In this document: one piece after another, positions 1 to 6,464 of the stretch
Numbering within the stretch: position 1 is the stretch's first letter
Layout of the letters: every line of letters starts with the position of its first letter
DNA from: an uncultured Bacilli bacterium
Lineage (GTDB): Bacteria; Bacillota_I; Bacilli_A; RF39; UBA660
Direction: 5' to 3'
DNA: 13,876 bases
Assembly: GCA_947627835.1 (NCBI GenBank)
Contig: CANQXM010000024.1
Coordinates: 1 to 13,876 of the forward strand
Position numbers and translations under genes: made by a program
The notes under the pieces: model-generated
What the model was told of the DNA's origin: nothing
The model's input: only the letters and a program-made list of their open reading frames with translations
The model's database searches: none

Positions 1-510
1 GGTAATATTACAGGAATCTATGATATGGCTGGAGGGGCCTGGGAACAAGTAATGGGAGTTATGATGGATGATGAAGGAATGCTGGTAAGTGGACGTGATA
101 GTACAGAAAATAGTAATTTTATAGGGACTTTAACCTATCCCCAGACTGATGCTAATGTTGATAATCGAACAAAAACAAGATGGACTCAAGCCGATGGTGG
201 TGTTTCTTATCCAGAAGGTAAGTATTATGATTTATATAATTATGGAACAACAGATTATAGTTATGAACGTAGAATCTTAGGAGATGCAATGGGGGAATTG
301 GGACCGTTTGGAACAAAAGATTATGGTGGTGGAGGTAGACGAATAAGTTCTTGGTATGATGATGAAGCTTGGCTTATTGTTACTTGGCTTCCTTGGCTTG
401 AACGTGGTGGTGGCGTTACATTTGGAATTAATGCGGGCGTGTTTTTCTTTGGTAATACACAAGGGCTTGCCGCTGGTCATAGAGGTTTCCGAGTAGTCTT
501 ATCTCCTTAA
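1..510 (+). CDS. C-terminal part of a surface protein with an FGE/C-type-lectin-like domain (5' partial)
   Basis: The frame is open from the first base (GNITGIYDMAGGAWE...) to TAA at 508-510, so 169 residues are visible and the true start lies outside the window; the ATG at 25 is internal. The stretch GIYDMAGGAWEQVMG matches the GlyTyrAspMet-Gly-Asn-Val-Trp-Glu type core of formylglycine-generating-enzyme (SUMF1) folds. The tail, with LERGG, then NAGVFFFGN, then GHRGFRVVLSP, matches the closing strands of the same fold (RGG...GFR.V). Such C-termini occur on bacterial surface and pilin-like proteins and on variable proteins of diversity-generating retroelements. The fragment is rich in Gly, Tyr and Trp and has no transmembrane segment. 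An adhesive or ligand-binding domain is more likely than an enzyme, because no Cys is present (FGE enzymes use Cys). Family placement comes from motif recall. The gene ends six bases before the next promoter. Confidence 0.7.
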   Translation, partial: GNITGIYDMAGGAWEQVMGVMMDDEGMLVSGRDSTENSNFIGTLTYPQTDANVDNRTKTRWTQADGGVSYPEGKYYDLYNYGTTDYSYERRILGDAMGELGPFGTKDYGGGGRRISSWYDDEAWLIVTWLPWLERGGGVTFGINAGVFFFGNTQGLAAGHRGFRVVLSP

Positions 511-515
511 AAACT

Positions 516-544
516 TTGCTAAAATTTGTCATTAATGGTACAAT
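516..544 (+). promoter_or_regulatory. Sigma-A-type promoter for the DUF308-cls pair
   Basis: TTGCTA at 516-521, a 17-nt spacer and TACAAT at 539-544, preceded by TGG (extended -10). It begins five bases after the stop codon of the surface-protein gene. A start point near 551 would leave a leader of only about 15 nt before the ATG at 566. Confidence 0.6.
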
Positions 545-565
545 CAATTTAGGAGTGTGACCGAT

Positions 566-1147
566 ATGTTATCTGTTGATGAACAAAGAAAAAAAATAAA
601 AAAAGGAATTTGGGAATCGTTTGTATTTAATGCCTTTTTTATTATATTTGCTTTAATACTTTTATTTCGTTCTGATTATATTATTCAAAATTTTGTTATA
701 GCAGTTGCCTTTTTAGGAATTATTTGTGGAGGTATGTCACTACTTATTTATTATCGTTTAGATAAGAAACTACGCATATATAGTGATGATTTAAGTAAAG
801 GGCTTTTGTTTCTATTATTTAGTATAGTGGCTTTAATTAAAACAAATATTTTTGTGAATATGTTTACTTTTATGATTGGTGGTTACTTGATTTTTAAGTA
901 TGTTGAAAGGTTACAAAGTGTTTTGCAATTACGAAATTTAAAGAAAGTGTTATGGAATGTAGCGCTTGGCATTAGTGTTCTTTGCATTATTTTAGGTATG
1001 ATCATTTTGTTAAATCCATTTGATGGAAAAATTCCTCTTTCTAATGTTGTTGCTGTGTGTCTTATTTCTGCAGAAAGTTTAGGAATTGTTCAAAATATTT
1101 TATTTTTGATCGGTATGGGGAGAGAAAATGGAACAGAAGAAAAGTAG
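566..1147 (+). CDS. DUF308-like polytopic membrane protein
   Basis: A 193-residue protein with about six hydrophobic segments in pairs and a basic N-terminus (DEQRKKIKKG), resembling the DUF308/HdeD-like membrane family, whose molecular role is generally unknown. I chose ATG at 566 over the in-frame GTG at 557: the ribosome site AGGAG at 551-555 is ten bases from the ATG but only one base from the GTG. The gene has its own promoter at 516-544. Its last 20 bases overlap the start of the cardiolipin synthase gene, so the two are probably translationally coupled and co-regulated, which suggests a membrane-lipid or envelope role (inference). No catalytic motif is visible. The family call rests on topology and general sequence feel. 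Confidence 0.6.
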   Translation: MLSVDEQRKKIKKGIWESFVFNAFFIIFALILLFRSDYIIQNFVIAVAFLGIICGGMSLLIYYRLDKKLRIYSDDLSKGLLFLLFSIVALIKTNIFVNMFTFMIGGYLIFKYVERLQSVLQLRNLKKVLWNVALGISVLCIILGMIILLNPFDGKIPLSNVVAVCLISAESLGIVQNILFLIGMGRENGTEEK

Positions 1148-2687
1148 TAATTTTATGGCAACACTTATAAAGTTGCCGTTTCGAATTTTATTTAGTCGTT
1201 TTACTTTTGCTTTACTGGCTCTTCTTATTCAGTTTATTGTCATTTATTATGTAGCGGTCTTTTTTCAAAAGTATTTGTTGTGGTTATTTGGTGGAACTTT
1301 TATTTTTGGATTATTACTTACAGTGCATATTTTAAATGAACCGGTGAATCCAGCTTTTCAGCTTTCTTGGATTATTCTTATTTTAGTATTTCCGGCCCTT
1401 GGTATTTTTGTTTATTTATTTGTACGGTTACAAGTAGGAGTTCATGCTCTTTGCAAGCATTTTGAACGTACTCATGAAGCGGTATCTGCTTATCAGGTAC
1501 AAGATTTGCATATTCGCAATAAACTTCTTGAAATTGATCCACTTGTTTATAATTATGCAACTTATATGGGTAGACTTGGTTATCCGGTTTATCAACATAC
1601 GAAAGCAACGTATTTTCCTTTAGGGGATGATATGTATAAAAAATTACTTGAAGATTTAGAAAATGCTCATGATTATATTTTTTTAGAGTTTTTTATTATT
1701 GCTCGTGGAAAAATGTGGGATTCTATTTTAGATATTTTAAAACGGAAGGTTAAAGAAGGTGTCGAAGTTTATCTTTTATATGATGGAACTTGTTCATTTG
1801 TATTACTTCCAGCTGATTATCCAAAGGAATTAGAAAGTTATGGCATTCATGCCCGAATCTTTAATCCAGTAATTCCTGTTGTATCTACGCAATATAATAA
1901 TCGCGACCATCGTAAAATTGTTGTTATTGATGGAAAAGTTGGATATACGGGTGGAGCTAATTTAGCGGATGAATATATTAATGAACTGGTTCGTTTTGGT
2001 CATTGGAAAGATACTGCTATTCGTTTAGAAGGGGAAGCTGTACGAAGTTTAGTGTTGCTCTTTTTGGAAAACTATGCTTATAAAATTGAAGCAAGGGATA
2101 TTGAACGCTATTTAAAAGAAATTCCTACAAAACGAAATTCGAGTTTTGTCATTCCTTTTGGTGATAATCCTTTTGATGAGTTTAATGTCGGGGAAGTTAG
2201 TTATTTTCATGTTTTACATACTGCAAAAAAATATGTACATATTATGACCCCTTATTTAATTTTGGATCATGATATGCTACAAAATTTATGTGATACGGCT
2301 TTAAGTGGAGTTGATGTTAAAATTATTATGCCAGGAATTCCTGATAAGCGTTTGGTGTGGTATTTGGGAAAAAGTTTTTATGAACCTTTGATGAATGCTG
2401 GAGTAAAGATTTATGAATATACACCAGGATTTGTGCATAGTAAGATGTTTGTTAGTGATGATGAAAAAGCCATTATTGGTACTATTAACTTAGATTATCG
2501 CAGTTTGTATTTGCATTTTGAAGATGCTGTTTATTTATACCAAGATGAGAGTATTTTGAAGATGGAACAAGATTATCAAGCAACTTTACAACAATGTCGT
2601 TTGGTTACTCGGAAAGATTTAAAGAAAATGTCTTTCATTCAAAAAGCAATTGGAAAAGTTGAGCGGGTCATTGCACCATTGCTTTAG
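1128..2687 (+). CDS. cls: Cardiolipin synthase (phospholipase D family)
   Basis: A 519-residue membrane protein. Transmembrane segments lie at about 20-48, 50-69 and 77-98, followed by two phospholipase D domains. Both HKD motifs are intact: H261, K263, D268 (DHRKIVVIDGK) and H437, K439, D444 (FVHSKMFVSD), each followed by the usual GG.N or GT.N.D.RS stretch. In this family the enzyme joins two phosphatidylglycerol molecules into cardiolipin and glycerol at the cytoplasmic membrane. Length matches Gram-positive Cls enzymes (about 480-520 residues); a third N-terminal hydrophobic segment is seen in many Firmicute versions. Start ATG 1128 follows GGGGAGAG inside the end of the upstream gene; an alternative ATG at 1155 lacks a ribosome site. 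It forms an overlapping pair with the DUF308-like gene. PLD-type phosphatidyltransferases with other substrates cannot be excluded. Confidence 0.92.
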   Translation: MEQKKSSNFMATLIKLPFRILFSRFTFALLALLIQFIVIYYVAVFFQKYLLWLFGGTFIFGLLLTVHILNEPVNPAFQLSWIILILVFPALGIFVYLFVRLQVGVHALCKHFERTHEAVSAYQVQDLHIRNKLLEIDPLVYNYATYMGRLGYPVYQHTKATYFPLGDDMYKKLLEDLENAHDYIFLEFFIIARGKMWDSILDILKRKVKEGVEVYLLYDGTCSFVLLPADYPKELESYGIHARIFNPVIPVVSTQYNNRDHRKIVVIDGKVGYTGGANLADEYINELVRFGHWKDTAIRLEGEAVRSLVLLFLENYAYKIEARDIERYLKEIPTKRNSSFVIPFGDNPFDEFNVGEVSYFHVLHTAKKYVHIMTPYLILDHDMLQNLCDTALSGVDVKIIMPGIPDKRLVWYLGKSFYEPLMNAGVKIYEYTPGFVHSKMFVSDDEKAIIGTINLDYRSLYLHFEDAVYLYQDESILKMEQDYQATLQQCRLVTRKDLKKMSFIQKAIGKVERVIAPLL

Positions 2688-2709
2688 CATTTTTTCTTAT
2701 TTATGTAAT

Positions 2710-2746
2710 AGATTTTCTATAGGTGAACTATGGAAAATCTTTTTTT
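2710..2746 (+). promoter_or_regulatory. Terminator-like hairpin enclosing the DUF368 ribosome site and start codon
   Basis: Arm AGATTTTCTATAG (2710-2722), loop GTGAA (2723-2727), arm CTATGGAAAATCT (2728-2740), then T2741-2746: a 13-bp stem with one G-T wobble and an immediate T tract, the layout of an intrinsic terminator. The ribosome site AGGTGA (2721-2726) and the ATG (2730-2732) of the DUF368 gene lie inside it. It may end cls transcripts, mask initiation, or act as a switch in which a bound ribosome prevents the hairpin from forming. The structure is seen directly; its function is inferred. Confidence 0.6.
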
Positions 2747-3509
2747 ATTTTTGAAAGGTCTTATTATTGGACTTGGAAAAGTTATTCCGGGTGTTAGTGG
2801 CAGTTTACTTGCTATTTTATTTCATGTTTATGATGAAGCAATTTTGGCATTTAATCATTTTTTTGAAGATGTATTTCATCATTTTTCTTATTTGTTCTTT
2901 CTTGGAAGTGGGATAGGGGTTTCCATTCTTTTATTTAGTAAAGTCCTTTTATATTTTTTTAACCGGTTTGAAGGGGCATTTATGGTTTTATTTTTGGGAC
3001 TTATTTTGGGTTCTATCTGGCCTTATCATAAAACGGTTTGTTTTTCTAAAAAAATTTATTTTTTACTTTTTTTCATTCCTTTTTTTCTTCCGTTTTTTTT
3101 CACCATTTTTCATTTTTCATGGAAAGTTCAAACTCCTTTTGAATTTCTTTTGTTAGGTGGATTGGATGCTCTTACCATGATTGTGCCAGGGATTAGTGGA
3201 ACTTCATTATTTTTTATGCTGGGTTGTTATTCTACCGTTTTATCTGTTTTTGGGGATCCGATTACTCATTTCTTTTCATTTTGTTTTTATTTATTGGGAA
3301 TGCTTTTGGGTGGCGTTTTTACGATTCGGGTGGTAGAAATTATTTTACGAAATTATAAGAATGCGTTTGCCTGTTTGGTGGATGGACTTCTTTGGAGTAC
3401 TGCCATTTCTTTTGGCTATTTGGTTTTTTCTTCAATTTCTTGGACGATGATTGTTCTTTATTTTCCATTATTTTTCCTTGGTTTTCTTTTATCTTTTCTT
3501 TTTGGATAA
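2730..3509 (+). CDS. popT: DUF368 membrane protein, undecaprenyl-phosphate translocase (PopT) type
   Basis: A 259-residue, very hydrophobic protein. It carries the two related half-motifs typical of DUF368: GKVIPGVSGSLLAI at residues 16-29 and DALTMIVPGISGTSLFF at about 146-162, each in a re-entrant or membrane hairpin context. DUF368 (PopT) proteins in Gram-positive bacteria are linked to returning undecaprenyl phosphate across the membrane for cell-wall precursor synthesis. The protein is slightly short for the family (commonly 270-300). The ribosome site AGGTGA at 2721-2726 is four bases from ATG 2730. The start region is buried in a terminator-like hairpin, so expression may be conditional. 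The next genes are two polyprenyl-phosphate-dependent glycosyltransferases, which fits a carrier-recycling role. The family call is firm; the direction of transport is from family knowledge. Confidence 0.82.
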   Translation: MENLFLFLKGLIIGLGKVIPGVSGSLLAILFHVYDEAILAFNHFFEDVFHHFSYLFFLGSGIGVSILLFSKVLLYFFNRFEGAFMVLFLGLILGSIWPYHKTVCFSKKIYFLLFFIPFFLPFFFTIFHFSWKVQTPFEFLLLGGLDALTMIVPGISGTSLFFMLGCYSTVLSVFGDPITHFFSFCFYLLGMLLGGVFTIRVVEIILRNYKNAFACLVDGLLWSTAISFGYLVFSSISWTMIVLYFPLFFLGFLLSFLFG

Positions 3510-3539
3510 AAAAGTATGTTATAAACCCCAAAAATTTTG

Positions 3540-3545
3540 TATAAT
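3540..3545 (+). promoter_or_regulatory. Candidate -10 box before the GT-C glycosyltransferase
   Basis: A perfect TATAAT lies 23 bases before ATG 3569, just after the DUF368 stop. The -35 region (around TGTTAT, 3517-3522) is poor, so this is a weak or activator-dependent candidate. Confidence 0.35.
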
Positions 3546-3568
3546 ATTTTCATGGAAGTTGGGATTAT

Positions 3569-5059
3569 ATGTCAAAAAAGACAGGGGTTATTTCTTTCAT
3601 CATTATTCTTTTAGGAGCTTTCTTTTTAGTTTTTTTTGAAATGAAAAAAGAAGGATTTCATGAAGATGAAATTTATTCAATTACTTCTTCAATTTCCGAA
3701 GTTTGGAAAACGGGTTTACTTCAAAAAAATGTAGATGAAGTTCCTGTATGGAAAACGAAAGAAGAGGTTTTAAGCAAACTTATCAAAAATGAAAATAATC
3801 ATAGTACACTTGTAGATGTTTATCAAAATCAAGTTGCTGATGTGCATCCACCATTTTTCTATTTTTGTAGTCATTTCTTTTTGTTAATGTTTTCAAATCT
3901 TGTTTTTCATGCGATTTTTTTATTAAATTTGGTCTTCTATTTTTTAGTGAATTGGATACTGATCTTGATTCTTAAGAAAATGAAGAAAGAGAAAGCGATT
4001 ATTCCCACTTTACTTTTTTATGATTTTTCAATTGTCATGCTAAATACGTTTACTTTTCAAAGAATGTATGGCATGCTTACTTTTTTTGGACTTAGTTATT
4101 TTTATTTAAATTTAAAGATTGCGATGGATGATTTTGCAATTTCTAAAAAGACGGCAATTCTTCTATTTTTGACAACTTTATTTGGCTTTTTAACGCAGTA
4201 TTTCTTTGTCATTTATGCTTTAGTTTTATTTGTCATTCAAATGCTTCATATGTTTAAGCAAAAGAAAAATGCTAGTGCATTTTGGTATTTTCTTATTCAT
4301 GTAGGTGCTGCTCTTTTTGGACTTTTACTTTTTCCGAGTTCCATTTCGCACATTTTGTTTGGAGGTCGAGGAGTTGGCAGTTTCCTAAATTTGCATTACT
4401 TTGATCGTTTGCGAACTTTCTTTAGAATTATTTTAGAAAATATGAATGTTTCTTGGTATATTATATTTGTTTTATTAGGTTATTCTTTTTACCGGCATCA
4501 TGATCATGTGCAGCAGCTTTTATTGATTCCGATTTTTGTTTATTTCTTTCTGATTGTACAAATTGTTCCTTTTTTGGAAATTCGCTATATTATGATGATT
4601 ATGCCTTTATTAATGCTTAGTTTTGTACTAGTGTTAAGTGATGAGATTCATCCGAATTTTGCCATTGGGGTTGTGATTTGTTTATCAATTTTAGGAATTA
4701 TTTGGCATGAACCACAATTTCTTTATTCTTCTTATTCCGATGCTAAAAAAGCGAGTGAAACTTATCATGATTATTCTATGGTACTTGTTACGGATAATAC
4801 ATTTACTTATTTAAAAGAAGTACCAGAAATGATCCAATATCAAAAGACGATTGTAATTAATTTAAATCATGATGAAATGAAATATTTAGAAGATGATGTT
4901 AATATAAAAGAAGAAGGAAGTTTTGTTCTTCGATTTGAAAGTTATTTAAATGGTTCTGATATTTTAGAGCAGCTTGCTACTATGGGTTATGAAGTGAAAG
5001 AAAAGTTATTTGAAAATCAAGAACAGGTAGGTTATGTAATGGAGGTTAGAAATGCGTAA
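3569..5059 (+). CDS. GT-C fold membrane glycosyltransferase (GT39/ArnT-like)
   Basis: A 496-residue protein with an N-terminal transmembrane segment (about 7-24), an acidic HEDE motif (residues 31-34) in the first extracytoplasmic loop, and DVHPPFFYF around residues 91-99. It then has about eight more hydrophobic segments and a soluble C-terminal part from about 390. The loop acid pair plus HPP motif is characteristic of GT-C enzymes that take a sugar from a polyprenyl-phosphate donor outside the membrane (dolichyl-P-mannose or ArnT-type). The acceptor cannot be told from sequence; cell-wall polymer, lipid or protein are all possible. The start follows GGAAG/GGGA at 3554-3564. Its last eight bases overlap the GtrB-like gene, the expected maker of its donor, so the two probably work as a pair. 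Confidence 0.72.
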   Translation: MSKKTGVISFIIILLGAFFLVFFEMKKEGFHEDEIYSITSSISEVWKTGLLQKNVDEVPVWKTKEEVLSKLIKNENNHSTLVDVYQNQVADVHPPFFYFCSHFFLLMFSNLVFHAIFLLNLVFYFLVNWILILILKKMKKEKAIIPTLLFYDFSIVMLNTFTFQRMYGMLTFFGLSYFYLNLKIAMDDFAISKKTAILLFLTTLFGFLTQYFFVIYALVLFVIQMLHMFKQKKNASAFWYFLIHVGAALFGLLLFPSSISHILFGGRGVGSFLNLHYFDRLRTFFRIILENMNVSWYIIFVLLGYSFYRHHDHVQQLLLIPIFVYFFLIVQIVPFLEIRYIMMIMPLLMLSFVLVLSDEIHPNFAIGVVICLSILGIIWHEPQFLYSSYSDAKKASETYHDYSMVLVTDNTFTYLKEVPEMIQYQKTIVINLNHDEMKYLEDDVNIKEEGSFVLRFESYLNGSDILEQLATMGYEVKEKLFENQEQVGYVMEVRNA

Positions 5060-5999
5060 GTTAACGATTATAGTTCCTTGTTATAATGAAGAGGAAAGTT
5101 TACCCTTATTGTTTCCGGCAATTTTAGAGATTGTGCCAGAATTTGAGAAACGGGGAGTGGAGATTTCCTTATTGTTTGTTGATGATGGAAGTACGGATCA
5201 AACTTTAAAGATTATTAAGGAAAAAGCAAAGAAGGATGAAAGTATTCATTATTTATCTTTTTCTCGAAATTTTGGAAAGGAAGCAGCAATTTATGCAGGA
5301 CTTACTCATGCTAAAGGGGATTATGTCACTTTAATTGATGCTGATTTACAAGATCCTCCCCAAAAAATCTTGGAAATGTATGATGTCATGGAGAAGGAGA
5401 ATTATGATGTTGTTGGTTTAAGAAGAGTTACTAGAAAGGGAGAACCGGTTATTCGCAGTTTCTTTGCCCGGAGATTTTACCGGCTCATTAACCGTATTAG
5501 TAAAGTAGAAATGGTATCTGGTGCCCGCGATTGTCGGCTTATGAAGCGAGAAGTTGTTGATGCAATTTTACAAATGGATGAATATAATCGTTATTCAAAA
5601 GGCTTATTTAGTTTTGTTGGATTTAAAACAAAATGGCTTGAATATGAAAATGTAGAGCGCGTAGCAGGGCAAACGAAGTGGAGTTTTTGGAAGTTATTTG
5701 TTTATGCCATTGAAGGAATTATTGCTTTTTCTACGGTTCCACTTTCTTTGGCAATTTGTTTTGGAATTCTGTTTTTGTTTCTTTCTTTTCTGCTTTTTCT
5801 TATCTTTCTCATTCAATATTTTATTTTTCATGTAGCTTTTCAACTATGGTTTCTTATCACAATTCTCATTCTCTTTGTTTCTGGAATTCAACTTTTCTGT
5901 ATTGGAATTTCTTCTCTTTATCTTGCTAAAACTTATTTGGAGACGAAAAAACGACCGGTTTATGTCATTCGTGAAAAAGATGAAACTTCTATTTTATAA
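5052..5999 (+). CDS. Polyprenyl-phosphate glycosyltransferase, GtrB/DPM1-like (GT2)
   Basis: A 315-residue protein. The GT2 domain spans residues 1-210 with VPCYNEE (8-14), VDDGSTD (43-49), DADLQDPP (96-103) and SGARDCRL (156-163), a signature of bactoprenol glucosyltransferases and bacterial DPM1 relatives. Two hydrophobic segments follow at about 220-255 and 264-292. The family moves a sugar from a nucleotide donor to undecaprenyl phosphate on the cytoplasmic face. Length is typical (about 310-330). The ribosome site GGAGG (5041-5045) lies in the end of the preceding gene, which overlaps by eight bases. The GT-C partner immediately upstream is the likely user of the lipid-linked sugar. No GtrA-type flippase is visible nearby, although GtrB often occurs with one. 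The sugar cannot be assigned. Confidence 0.87.
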   Translation: MRKLTIIVPCYNEEESLPLLFPAILEIVPEFEKRGVEISLLFVDDGSTDQTLKIIKEKAKKDESIHYLSFSRNFGKEAAIYAGLTHAKGDYVTLIDADLQDPPQKILEMYDVMEKENYDVVGLRRVTRKGEPVIRSFFARRFYRLINRISKVEMVSGARDCRLMKREVVDAILQMDEYNRYSKGLFSFVGFKTKWLEYENVERVAGQTKWSFWKLFVYAIEGIIAFSTVPLSLAICFGILFLFLSFLLFLIFLIQYFIFHVAFQLWFLITILILFVSGIQLFCIGISSLYLAKTYLETKKRPVYVIREKDETSIL

Positions 6000-6020
6000 C
6001 TCCCTTTCTAGCGGAAATAG

Positions 6021-6049
6021 TTGCAAAATGTTGAAAGTTGTATTATAAT
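6021..6049 (+). promoter_or_regulatory. Strong sigma-A promoter of the GntR-glycosyltransferase operon
   Basis: TTGCAA at 6021-6026, a 17-nt spacer and TATAAT at 6044-6049. This is the best promoter match in the window. The expected start point, near 6056, falls at the left edge of the dyad operator. Confidence 0.75.
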
Positions 6050-6055
6050 GTATTT

Positions 6056-6074
6056 GTACTAGCACAAGTAGTAC
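6056..6074 (+). promoter_or_regulatory. Dyad operator, probably for the adjacent GntR regulator
   Basis: GTACTA (6056-6061), a 7-nt spacer, TAGTAC (6069-6074): a perfect 6+6 inverted repeat. It lies six bases after the -10 box and over the likely transcription start, where a bound dimer would block initiation. Autoregulation by the GntR gene that follows is the natural reading (inference); YtrA-type regulators commonly repress their own operon. Confidence 0.6.
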
Positions 6075-6105
6075 GGATATATGATTAAATGAAGAGGGGG
6101 ATATT

Positions 6106-6456
6106 ATGTTTGATTTGGATTATCAAAGCAGAACTCCGATTTATGTGCAAATTTGCAATGAGATTGAAAATTGTATTATTCGTGGAAAATTAAAACCAGA
6201 TATGCAAATGCCAAGCATTCGTGAACTTGCCAGTGATTTAGGGGTTAATCCGAATACTGTAAAAAAGTCTTATGCAGAGTTAGAAAATAAAAAAGTGATT
6301 CGAAGTATATCAACGAAAGGTACATTTATTACTACTAAAATTGAGGAAATTGTTCAAAATAAGATTAAAGAATCTTTTGAACAAATCCAAAAAGAAATTA
6401 CGGAGCTTAAAATGCTAGGAGTTTCTTTAGAAGAAATTAAAGAAAGGATAAATTAG
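6106..6456 (+). CDS. YtrA-subfamily GntR transcriptional regulator
   Basis: A 116-residue protein. An N-terminal winged helix-turn-helix covers residues about 10-76 (PIYVQICNEIENCI at 11-24, PSIRELASDLGVNPNTVKK at 36-54, wing STKGTF at 69-74). A short helical tail of about 40 residues follows, rich in Glu, Lys and Ile and probably a dimerising coil. This layout without an effector domain is the YtrA type. The strong ribosome site GAGGGGG (6093-6099) precedes ATG 6106. The gene leads an operon with the glycosyltransferase eight bases downstream. YtrA regulators usually precede ABC transporter genes and respond to envelope stress; here the partner is a glycosyltransferase, so an envelope-damage signal controlling a polysaccharide or glycolipid enzyme is a reasonable hypothesis. 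Confidence 0.88.
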   Translation: MFDLDYQSRTPIYVQICNEIENCIIRGKLKPDMQMPSIRELASDLGVNPNTVKKSYAELENKKVIRSISTKGTFITTKIEEIVQNKIKESFEQIQKEITELKMLGVSLEEIKERIN

Positions 6457-6464
6457 GTGTTTAT

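Noticed and set aside
277..480. Open frames antisense to the surface-protein gene and to other genes (for example 6993-7241 and 9865-10113)
   Set aside because: They are shadows of well-supported genes, without ribosome sites or recognisable domains.
400..510. Diversity-generating retroelement variable region
   Set aside because: The fold type is suggestive, but no reverse transcriptase or template repeat is present in the window, so it is not annotated as one.
557..565. GTG start for the DUF308-like gene
   Set aside because: The ribosome site AGGAG ends one base before it; ATG at 566 is at proper spacing.
2676..2697. Separate terminator right after cls (TGC-TTTA-GCA plus T tract)
   Set aside because: The stem is only three base pairs; the hairpin at 2710-2746 is far stronger.
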